NCBI GenBank assembly: GCA_910577315.1
Contig: CAJTME010000010.1
Coordinates: forward strand, 51,249-115,248
Reading direction: 5' to 3'
DNA from: an uncultured Muribaculaceae bacterium
GTDB lineage: Bacteria; Bacteroidota; Bacteroidia; Bacteroidales; Muribaculaceae
DNA: 64,000 nt
Part shown: positions 50,299-57,806 of the stretch, in pieces
How positions within the stretch are numbered: the stretch's first letter is position 1
Layout of the letters: every line of letters begins with the position of its first letter
Translations under genes and position numbers: made by a program
The notes under the pieces: generated by a model
What the model saw: the letters and a program-made list of their open reading frames with translations, nothing else
Database searches by the model: none
What the model was told of the DNA's origin: nothing

Positions 50299-50895
50299 AT
50301 GAAATTATTCAAAACTGTACTTATCCTTAAACTATTGTTGATTCTGGTCGTTGCCGGAGCAGCCGCCGGACTTTTCTTCTGGATAAAAAATTCGGAAACG
50401 CCCGACAACGTCACCATGCGAACTGCAACCGTCCGCGACGTGCAGGGCATGGTAAACCTGTGTTCCATGGAGATTTATGAGGATGTTCCAATCAAGGCTC
50501 ATATCGGCAAACGCCATATCTTTGCCAGGCAACAGCTGCGCGGTTCAATCAGTTTCGATTTGGAAAAATTGCGCGTTGACACCGTCAACGACACCGTCCG
50601 CGTGGTTCTTCCCCCCGAAATCATAGACGTATATGAATCAACCGAACCCGACGCCTATCGCGTAATCGACACATGGAACGAGTCTTTTCTCGGTTCGGAT
50701 AAATTCACCGTCGCCGAGGAAAATTCAATCAAGGCCAAGGCCAAACAGCAATGGCTGCGACGCCAGTATGCGAAAGGGACCGTCCGCCGGGCCCGTAAAG
50801 AAGCCGTCATGAACCTGCGCGACATGCTGTCGGGCATTTACAAACTGCCGGTAATTGTGTCGGATCCCACTCCACAAGGTGTGTACCATCCCTGA
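50299..50895 (+). CDS. DUF4230 family membrane-anchored protein
   Basis: A 198-residue protein with one N-terminal membrane helix (about residues 5-28, TVLILKLLLILVVAGAAAGLFFWI) and a DUF4230 domain (about 40-190; IFARQQLRGSISFDLEKLRVDTVNDTVRVVLPPEIID). It is a diverged paralogue of the gene just upstream, but anchored by a helix instead of a lipid. The ATG at 50299 is chosen because it starts the membrane helix and avoids overlap with the upstream gene. The pair may work together at the cell envelope. Confidence 0.82.
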   Translation: MKLFKTVLILKLLLILVVAGAAAGLFFWIKNSETPDNVTMRTATVRDVQGMVNLCSMEIYEDVPIKAHIGKRHIFARQQLRGSISFDLEKLRVDTVNDTVRVVLPPEIIDVYESTEPDAYRVIDTWNESFLGSDKFTVAEENSIKAKAKQQWLRRQYAKGTVRRARKEAVMNLRDMLSGIYKLPVIVSDPTPQGVYHP

Positions 50896-50970
50896 TTTTT
50901 AAAACTTATTCTATTTTTGACTGAGTTTTTCTTAATTAATGTTAATATAAGAATTTTTATATTCAAAAAC

Positions 50971-50986
50971 TATGTTATATAACATA
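50971..50986. promoter_or_regulatory. Perfect 16-bp palindrome at the acyltransferase promoter
   Basis: TATGTTATATAACATA is a perfect palindrome ending eight bases before the TACCTTTG element, in the place of the -33 box. It is a candidate operator. Confidence 0.45.
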
Positions 50987-50994
50987 AAAAGTAC

Positions 50995-51002
50995 TACCTT
51001 TG
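50995..51002 (+). promoter_or_regulatory. Promoter -7 element before the acyltransferase leader
   Basis: TACCTTTG, matching TAnnTTTG; transcription would begin near 51008. No TTG at the usual -33 spacing; a palindrome lies there instead. Confidence 0.6.
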
Positions 51003-51045
51003 CACTGTGTTTTTCATGGTATTAGATTTAAGGTTAAAGAGATTG

Positions 51046-51072
51046 CTCGTCGTGACGACGAGTAATTTTTTT
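51046..51072 (+). terminator. Intrinsic terminator inside the leader of the acyltransferase gene
   Basis: Hairpin CTCGTCG-TGA-CGACGAG (51046-51062) followed by AATT and a T7 run. It lies between the promoter element at 50995 and the start codon at 51095, so it could be an attenuator, the end of a small RNA of about 65 bases, or a late terminator for the DUF4230 pair. Confidence 0.75.
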
Positions 51073-51094
51073 ATGTATAATTCTTAATAAAAAA

Positions 51095-52171
51095 ATGCTC
51101 ATAAATACTTATAAAATAAACAATACTGAATCAACAACCATTACAATAATGAAATTTATCTTATTGTTGGGAGTTGTTCTAATTCATAGCAGTATTTCAC
51201 AATATGTTATGGAAATTCCACACAGTCAAAGCGCCATGGACTTGACTGATAACTTATCATATACCATGACAGCTGGTTGTGTTCCGCTCTTCTTCGTTAT
51301 TTCAGGATATTTATTCTTTAATAATCTACATGTTTTTACTCTCAATATATACCTAAACAAATTAAAGAAAAGAACAAGAACTTTGCTAATACCATACCTT
51401 TTATGGTGTACTTTTTGTCTTATCCTGTTAATTATCAAATATCATATATTAGGTTACAATGGATTGGGCATTATTTCAAATGAAGGCATAGATTGGAGTG
51501 CAGCCATTGAATCATATTGGAGCGTTCCGAACAATGCATACCCAGTTGCATTTGCATTTTGGTTCATACGCAATCTTATGATATTCTGCATATTGTCTCC
51601 GATTGCTATGTTAATAGGCAAAAACATAATAATAATGATAGTTTTTCTTGCTATTACTGTTTTTGCCAACATTAATTTGTATGGATTCAATTGGTATATA
51701 ATAGGTTGCTCGTTGGCTTTGAATCAAGTTAGCTTATTACCTTTATCAAAACTGAAAGTAATGATAAGCTGCATCATATTCTTATTGTCAACCTATTTTC
51801 TACAAAAATACAATACACTGGTATATAATATCTTAATGTATGGAATCGTACTATCCAGCTTAAATATAGTCGTATTTGTAAGCTCAAAATTAATTAAGTA
51901 CTACAACCGTCGAGCTTTTCATTTTTTTGTGAATGCATCATTTTTCATATATGCGTTTCATCAATGCTATATCAGTCTGTTGGCAAGAATATTAATATCA
52001 ATCATTGGAGTTTCGAGTTTTTTCAGATATACTATTTGTTATATTTCTGAATTTATCCTAATGATTTTAATAGCGTTAATTACTTATAGAATATTGGAAT
52101 ATGTCTGTCCAAAATTCCTAAATATAGCATGTGGATTTAGGAATCCTTCTATAAAGCCAACAAATATATAA
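51095..52171 (+). CDS. Acyltransferase family 3 membrane protein
   Basis: A 358-residue integral membrane protein with about ten helices, of the acyltransferase-3 family that O-acetylates surface glycans. The N-terminal block TITIMKFILLLGVVLIHSSI carries the conserved histidine (usually VVxxH), and VPLFFVISGYLFF and PVAFAFWFIRNLMIFCIL match family motifs. Base composition is about 30% GC, far below the flanking genes, which indicates recent transfer. It stands alone, with a terminator-like leader, and converges on the glycosyltransferase gene at 52176. Confidence 0.88.
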   Translation: MLINTYKINNTESTTITIMKFILLLGVVLIHSSISQYVMEIPHSQSAMDLTDNLSYTMTAGCVPLFFVISGYLFFNNLHVFTLNIYLNKLKKRTRTLLIPYLLWCTFCLILLIIKYHILGYNGLGIISNEGIDWSAAIESYWSVPNNAYPVAFAFWFIRNLMIFCILSPIAMLIGKNIIIMIVFLAITVFANINLYGFNWYIIGCSLALNQVSLLPLSKLKVMISCIIFLLSTYFLQKYNTLVYNILMYGIVLSSLNIVVFVSSKLIKYYNRRAFHFFVNASFFIYAFHQCYISLLARILISIIGVSSFFRYTICYISEFILMILIALITYRILEYVCPKFLNIACGFRNPSIKPTNI

Positions 52172-52175
52172 GTTT

Positions 52176-52973
52176 TCAATTATCCTGATTGTAAAAATAT
52201 TTGTGAGCCAAAAAGAATCCTCTCACCTCATATCTCAATGCCTTAAACAAGGGTGCGTTTCGCCTCGGAACATCCCGCATAAGCCTTAAAAAACCCTCCA
52301 ACCATCCATAACGGATCCACAGCCACGCTCCCTGCCCCTGAAGGCTAAGCGCCGTCGCGCCACGCGAACCGGTCGTCAACCCGGCGTGGGTCGTAATGAC
52401 TTTTGGAAAAAAACGGCCTTTCAACCCTTTAAGGGCCAGTTTATACATAAATACGTTTTCCTCTCCGGAGCCGAATAAAGGAGCTCCCACACCCATATGC
52501 GGAGAAAACCGTAAGCCACCAAGCGATCTGCGCCTTATCGCCAATTCAAACGAAGTAAGGTAATAGCCGCTCGGTAATTTAGCCTTTATATCAAATTCAT
52601 ACTCAGGATACACCTTTCGATCATCGCCGTCATAGCAGAACGTGGCGAAATCCAACGATGGATTCTCATCGAACACCCTTTTTACATAACTCAGTCCCTC
52701 CGCCGTATATTCAAGGTCATCATCCGCTATCAATATTACATCGGCGTCGCTGTGCTCGATGGCAGCATTTCTGTTCACGCTCAATCCCCTGTCGGCATGC
52801 TCAAAAATCTCGACATCAGGTCTGTCAAGGCTTGACGGCACTGTCAGGGACAGATTGTCTGGATTCTGCAGGCTTACCAAATATCTCACCCCGGCAACTC
52901 GCGGCAAAGCCATCTCCCCGACCCTTTTCAGGCCGTCGGGTCCGAACGTTGATATTTGAACCTCCAGTATCAC
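52176..52973 (-). CDS. Glycosyltransferase family 2 (GT-A fold)
   Basis: A 265-residue enzyme of the GT-A fold. The nucleotide-sugar site appears as RGLSVNRNAAIEHSDADVILIADDDLEYT, with DDD as the metal-binding DxD, and GSGEENVFMYKLALKG contains the acidic catalytic region. The GTG at 52973 (MILEVQIST) is favoured because it follows the upstream stop by four bases; in-frame ATG starts upstream would overlap that gene by 50 or more bases. It probably adds sugars to a surface glycan together with the adjacent glycosyltransferase. Confidence 0.85.
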   Translation of the reverse strand: MILEVQISTFGPDGLKRVGEMALPRVAGVRYLVSLQNPDNLSLTVPSSLDRPDVEIFEHADRGLSVNRNAAIEHSDADVILIADDDLEYTAEGLSYVKRVFDENPSLDFATFCYDGDDRKVYPEYEFDIKAKLPSGYYLTSFELAIRRRSLGGLRFSPHMGVGAPLFGSGEENVFMYKLALKGLKGRFFPKVITTHAGLTTGSRGATALSLQGQGAWLWIRYGWLEGFLRLMRDVPRRNAPLFKALRYEVRGFFLAHKYFYNQDN

Positions 52974-52977
52974 GGCA

Positions 52978-54093
52978 TTATAATTTAGATGTCCAGAAAT
53001 CCATGCAACGCTGCGCCACCACGTCCACATCATTGTGCTTGCGAACAAATTCACGACCCTGGGCGCCCGCCTCGATGATTACAGACGGATTCAGTACCGC
53101 CGAGCGCAGCGCGTCATACAGCACCACCTCGTCCGGTACAGCATTTATAACTGGCCTTAGATCCTTTTCCCCTATGAAGTCATAATATTCCGGCTCTCCG
53201 CCCGACAATGTCGCCTGACCGGCTGCCATAGCCAGCAGCGCATTGGTTGCCGGTGTATATGAATAAAGCTGGTCAAGAACAAAGTCAGCGCTGCGGAGCC
53301 GCCGCAAATAATCCGCATAAGGAATGTTCTCCACAATGTCGAGCACACATCTGTCGGGATATTCCGAAGCAACCTTTTCAGCTACACGTCCAATTATATC
53401 CGTGCCCTTGAAGGCCATCCTGTGACTATGGCGCCCCAGAAACATGTGAAGCCTTCCATCAGCCATCAATGGAGTATCAACAAGTTTTACGGCCTCCAAA
53501 TCGACAGGAATCCCCACATAAGACACCATGTCGCCGTCCAGACGCCTGCGCATTGCAAGATCATATTCATACAGGGCTGTCGTTACCCCGGCCACGTTAT
53601 CATAAATGAACTCGCAAAAATCGCCAATCGCCCCCTTGCACCATTCCAAATCCTTTTGCGCAAAAGTTGACGCAGCAGGATTGGCTGAGCCGTCGGCCAT
53701 GAAATACTCACTGTATCTCAACGGGCAATCATCTGCAAAATACATGTCCATCACAGCCTTGTCAGTTCCGGTCGCCGACAGAAAGATAGCTCCGTTGTGC
53801 CTCCTTAACCTCTCAAAAATCCTGCGCAGGCGGTGAGGTCGCAGTGTAACGAACGACGGACTGATAAGGGACACGATGTCATATCCCTTGATTCGTCCGT
53901 CGATAAGCATTTTCATATACAGCAACGCTCCGCCGGCATATCCCGGCAAAGGACGCCGCAAAGAGACATTGCGCGAAGTATCCATCCATCCCGAGCCATC
54001 CGAGGCAACCGTCACACTATGTCCTTGCCGGCGCAAACCTTCGGCAAGACAGGCGTGATAATTGCTGTAATCGCCAAGAAGGAGAATCTTCAT
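52978..54093 (-). CDS. Glycosyltransferase, GT-B-like
   Basis: A 371-residue cytoplasmic protein beginning MKILLLGDYSNYHACLAEGLRRQGHSVTVASDG, a typical Rossmann start of GT-B glycosyltransferases, and later YVGIPVDLEAV, DIVENIPYADYLRRLRSADFVLDQLYSYTPATNALLAMAAGQ and a C-terminal helix. The E-x7-E style motif is weak, so the donor and family are uncertain. It lies between an unknown gene and a GT-A enzyme on the same strand, consistent with surface polysaccharide or lipopolysaccharide work. Confidence 0.8.
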   Translation of the reverse strand: MKILLLGDYSNYHACLAEGLRRQGHSVTVASDGSGWMDTSRNVSLRRPLPGYAGGALLYMKMLIDGRIKGYDIVSLISPSFVTLRPHRLRRIFERLRRHNGAIFLSATGTDKAVMDMYFADDCPLRYSEYFMADGSANPAASTFAQKDLEWCKGAIGDFCEFIYDNVAGVTTALYEYDLAMRRRLDGDMVSYVGIPVDLEAVKLVDTPLMADGRLHMFLGRHSHRMAFKGTDIIGRVAEKVASEYPDRCVLDIVENIPYADYLRRLRSADFVLDQLYSYTPATNALLAMAAGQATLSGGEPEYYDFIGEKDLRPVINAVPDEVVLYDALRSAVLNPSVIIEAGAQGREFVRKHNDVDVVAQRCMDFWTSKL

Positions 54094-54102
54094 GTCATAA
54101 GG

Positions 54103-54624
54103 TTAAATTGTAGACAACCTCCTGAGATTCTCGATTATCTCACCGGCACTCATGCGGCGCTGCATCCTGAGAGTGGTGGCAAAATCACGGGCTACCAATC
54201 CCACCGAGGGATGACTGAAAAGATTATGATAATACCTGTAATTCTTATTATACAGAGCGTCTATCTCATCTTCTTCCAGCGAGCAGTTCTCCATGCCCTC
54301 AGAAAGTATGATTTCATGAATACTCTGGAGCACATCGTTGTCAATGTCATGGCCAGTACATAGATTTCGGCACAGCACATTCCCGAGAAGCAGGCTCATT
54401 GTTATCTGATACTGCCTCAGTATTTCATTCCACGCTATTTTTGCCGAGAATCTTGGATTTCCTCCGAAGAAGAATTCACCGGCCATTTCCAATGGCTCCT
54501 CGTCATCCTCCATCGACACGGAGGCGATGAGTTCCTCGCTGTCGCAAGCAACCAGGGTTATGGCCATTCCGGCCAAACCCAGGCTCTTGTCAACATCATC
54601 AGTATATTTCAGTTTACCGTTCAT
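54103..54624 (-). CDS. Hypothetical protein, 173 residues
   Basis: A soluble, acidic protein with no signal peptide. The first half has beta-like segments (LAGMAITLVACDSEELIASVSMEDDEEPLEMAGEFFFGGN) and the second half is helical (DVLQSIHEIILSEGMENCSLEEDEIDALYNKNYRYYHNLF). No family is recognised. It starts six bases after the porZ-like stop codon and ends nine bases before the glycosyltransferase start, so it belongs to that operon. A regulatory or chaperone role is possible but not supported. Confidence 0.75.
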   Translation of the reverse strand: MNGKLKYTDDVDKSLGLAGMAITLVACDSEELIASVSMEDDEEPLEMAGEFFFGGNPRFSAKIAWNEILRQYQITMSLLLGNVLCRNLCTGHDIDNDVLQSIHEIILSEGMENCSLEEDEIDALYNKNYRYYHNLFSHPSVGLVARDFATTLRMQRRMSAGEIIENLRRLSTI

Positions 54625-54630
54625 TCAATA

Positions 54631-57111
54631 TCAATTGATGACCACAATTTTTGTAACCGCGCCAGACGAATCGCCGCTTGCATTCTGGGAAGCATACACC
54701 ATATACACGCCCGAACGAACGCGATTGCCCGAAGCATCACAACCATTCCAGATGGCCATGCCGCCTTCCGACTTGGACTGCCACACCACATGACCCTGTG
54801 CATCGGTTATTTTCACAAGCGAGTTATCCATGAGGCCATTGATGGTAATCCAACCGGTATAGTCAGGACGGACGGGATTGGGATAGGCATAGACAGACGA
54901 GTAATCATCCTGAGCAGGTGCCGAGTCCGAACTGTATACGAACATACCTTCAGGAGTGCCTATCAGAACGTCGTTTCCGTTGGGATTGCACGCAACCATT
55001 GTTATGCAGTTTGAAACAAGCGGAGAATTATCTTTGTTGAACTCGGCGAGAATTTCAGTACCGTCCTCGTTCACCTGATACAGGCCAGATGCCGACGTCG
55101 CAATCCATTTATTATTGTTGCAGTCAACAGCTATGCACAGCACCTGGTCGCTTGACAGCAGATAGTCCGCATAATTGGTTCCGTCATTTCTGGCAACTTT
55201 CGGACGGATAGTATTCAAAGTTGTGGAACTTCCATCCGCAATCTGATCAAAATCTTTCAACACATACACACCGGTAGTTGTGCCAATCCAGAAATCGCCA
55301 TTCTTATCTTCAACAAGCCAGGATTTATTTGTAGGATTAGAAGTATTGCCATCCTGATCAGTGAAACCAGTATAAACCACACACTTATCGTCTGTTGTCT
55401 GAGAAGTTCCTTTAGTATCGTATCCATATATTCTTCCGCTAAAGTTTCCATAGAAATTCAAAGCTTTGCCTGTCTTGGAAGAAAATATTAATTTAGGATC
55501 CACATTACCTCCGTCATTTTCAGGGAAAGCTGTTGTAGACCAATCTGCTTGTACCAGATCAGCATCCACATTGGCACGAAGTTTATCCAATCCTTCTTTT
55601 TTAAGAACGACATACGGACCACGTGGATGTGTAAAACCATTACTTGTAACCGGCGAAGAAAGTATATTCCAAATACCTATCCACAAATTGCCGAATGTAT
55701 CGAACGACAAATAAAAGATTCGATAGTTCCAACCTGAAAACAGGGGACTGTTTTTTTCATAGAACCTCTTTACAATCTTTCGGTCTTTCAATATCATCAA
55801 ACCATCAAATTGATTGGCTACATACACCAAAGAGGGATTAACGGGATCCACAAGGCAATTTCCGGTTCCACCGTATAACAGATTCAGGTGAGTGGAGTTC
55901 TGAATATTTTGGGTCATTGACGAATACTGAGAAGTCACATTGGGATACAATGGAGTAATAGTTCCGTCATTCCAATTATAACTTTCTATTAACAGGGGAG
56001 TTGTGTATTCATCACCTGGGCTGCTCGGATGAAAGGCTGATTGGCCTATGCCATTAAAATAAACTTCACTGCCATCAGGAGTATCGGTATAGAAACAATT
56101 ATTGAACTGTTTTGAAGACTCAGGGTAATATTTGTCACGCAGAACGGTTGCAGTAGAACCACCCAGGTCATAGTTACCCAAACCATTTGAGTCACCGGCC
56201 CAAACAGATTTCAAGTTATTCCAGAAAGAGAGTTTCTGCTTTACAAAATCTGACGGAATGGCTGTGGTCTCACCTTTGGTTCCGTCTTGACCGATTAACG
56301 TAACTCCGTTATCCGAAACGACGAAATATCCATCCTTATAGGTCTGAATCCTTTTTACACCCGGGAAAGTTCCTTCCAGATTTTTCACACTGATTCCACC
56401 AGAAGTGAAATTCACGGTGCATTTTCTTACAGCATTAGTGCCAAGTGTCAAATAGGCGTCATCTCCAACAGAATAAATCTCGTTTCTGCCAACATTATCA
56501 TAAATTTTGGTAAATTTATCCATGGAATTATGACGGCCAAGTTTGGGAGAATAATAAAGGTTATAGGTTGAATCTTGCTTTATTATAACCATATTGTCTC
56601 CAAGGATGGCGATACGGAATACCGGCTCATTGAATATAGCCGACTCCACCACGACATGTTTTTGGTCGTCATAGATGACTATGCCGAAGGTCGTGGCCAC
56701 ATAGATGCGGTTGTCGTCGAAAGCTATGTCGTTGATGCCTTTTTCAACCACAAGGTTGGCGTCTTTGATTTCAGGAAGGTTGACAACCTTTCCGCTGTCA
56801 TAAATGAGGTCGATATTTCCGTTGGTGTAGGCGCACAGCAGGTATTTGCCTGCCTTGTTATAGGCGATTGACTGTATGCCGCTGTCCGATATTTTTGAAC
56901 CCGGAGTATAATAAATGGTCTCATCGGCTTCCTTATCGTAAGCATAGAGGGCGTTGCCGGTGAGATAATATACCTTTTCAGGGGTGTCGAGCACATCGTC
57001 GAAGTCCATGCCCGACATGGGAAGGACTTTCCACGAGCCGGGGGCATGCTGGGCCGACACGCCGAAGACAGCCGTAACTACCAGAAGAAGGAGAAAGATT
57101 TTTCTTAACAT
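54631..57111 (-). CDS. porZ: PorZ-like type IX secretion system protein
   Basis: An 826-residue protein with a signal peptide (about 1-20). Two beta-propeller halves are visible: WKVLPMSGMDFDDVLDTPEKVYYLTGNALYAYD and ISDSGIQSIAYN near the start, and later LVEDKNGDFWIGTTTGVYVL and IAVDCNNNKWIATSASGLYQV, two-component-regulator-propeller-like blades. The C-terminal 85 residues (YAYPNPVRPDYTGWITING to TKIVVIN) form a sorting-type domain. This order matches PorZ of Porphyromonas, which supplies anionic lipopolysaccharide to the type IX attachment complex. The central part is more AT-rich than the ends. It lies after rdgB and before glycosyltransferase genes. Confidence 0.85.
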   Translation of the reverse strand: MLRKIFLLLLVVTAVFGVSAQHAPGSWKVLPMSGMDFDDVLDTPEKVYYLTGNALYAYDKEADETIYYTPGSKISDSGIQSIAYNKAGKYLLCAYTNGNIDLIYDSGKVVNLPEIKDANLVVEKGINDIAFDDNRIYVATTFGIVIYDDQKHVVVESAIFNEPVFRIAILGDNMVIIKQDSTYNLYYSPKLGRHNSMDKFTKIYDNVGRNEIYSVGDDAYLTLGTNAVRKCTVNFTSGGISVKNLEGTFPGVKRIQTYKDGYFVVSDNGVTLIGQDGTKGETTAIPSDFVKQKLSFWNNLKSVWAGDSNGLGNYDLGGSTATVLRDKYYPESSKQFNNCFYTDTPDGSEVYFNGIGQSAFHPSSPGDEYTTPLLIESYNWNDGTITPLYPNVTSQYSSMTQNIQNSTHLNLLYGGTGNCLVDPVNPSLVYVANQFDGLMILKDRKIVKRFYEKNSPLFSGWNYRIFYLSFDTFGNLWIGIWNILSSPVTSNGFTHPRGPYVVLKKEGLDKLRANVDADLVQADWSTTAFPENDGGNVDPKLIFSSKTGKALNFYGNFSGRIYGYDTKGTSQTTDDKCVVYTGFTDQDGNTSNPTNKSWLVEDKNGDFWIGTTTGVYVLKDFDQIADGSSTTLNTIRPKVARNDGTNYADYLLSSDQVLCIAVDCNNNKWIATSASGLYQVNEDGTEILAEFNKDNSPLVSNCITMVACNPNGNDVLIGTPEGMFVYSSDSAPAQDDYSSVYAYPNPVRPDYTGWITINGLMDNSLVKITDAQGHVVWQSKSEGGMAIWNGCDASGNRVRSGVYMVYASQNASGDSSGAVTKIVVIN

Positions 57112-57137
57112 ATAATTAGCAAACTTATTGTTGTTAT

Positions 57138-57722
57138 TTATTCAGATTTAAGGAATTCGAGAAGCTTGCGCACCGCACGTCCGCGATGGCTCACTTCATT
57201 CTTTTGGTCGGGCGTGGCCTCTGCGAAAGTAATTGACCACCCCTCGGGACGGAAAACCGGGTCATATCCGAAGCCGCTGCATCCTGCCGGCGCTTCAAGT
57301 ATCTCCCCCTTCACCTCACCCTCAAAGCAATGGGTTTCTCCCCCCTTGATGAGGGCTATCACGGTGCGGAACCTTGCGCTGCGGTCGGTCTTGCCGCGCA
57401 TGTTCTCAAGCAGCAGCGCCATGTTTGCGGCGCTGTCGTGTCCGGTTTCGGAAGCATAGCGGGCCGACCGCACACCCGGTGCGCCGTCAAGTGCGGCGAC
57501 TTCAAGGCCGGTGTCGTCGGCAAAGCAATCATATCCGTAACGCTCATTGACCCAGCGGGCCTTCATCAGCGCGTTTCCTTCAAGAGTGTCGGCCGTCTCG
57601 GGTATGTCGTCATGACACCCTATGTCGGCAAGCGAGAGGATTTCATACCCCTCGCCCGCTATCTGGCGAAGCTCCTGAAGCTTATGCTGATTGTTGGTGG
57701 CGAAAACTAACTTTTTTTCCAT
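57138..57722 (-). CDS. rdgB: XTP/dITP diphosphatase (RdgB/HAM1)
   Basis: A 194-residue house-cleaning enzyme that hydrolyses non-canonical purine nucleoside triphosphates. The start KLVFATNNQHKLQELRQI, the middle CFADDTGLEVAALDGAPGVRSARYA and the end PAGCSGFGYDPVFRPEG...VSHRGRAV are the family hallmarks. The ATG at 57722 (MEKKLVFATNN) is chosen over an earlier in-frame one that adds ten unmatched residues. It lies 84 bases after leuS and 26 bases before the porZ-like gene. Confidence 0.96.
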   Translation of the reverse strand: MEKKLVFATNNQHKLQELRQIAGEGYEILSLADIGCHDDIPETADTLEGNALMKARWVNERYGYDCFADDTGLEVAALDGAPGVRSARYASETGHDSAANMALLLENMRGKTDRSARFRTVIALIKGGETHCFEGEVKGEILEAPAGCSGFGYDPVFRPEGWSITFAEATPDQKNEVSHRGRAVRKLLEFLKSE

Positions 57723-57806
57723 TGCATTGGATAAAATGAGGCGAAAAGGCACCGAAGGCTTTTCCGCCTCATTTTATAACGTGATATTCTGTAATTTATT
57801 GTAGAC

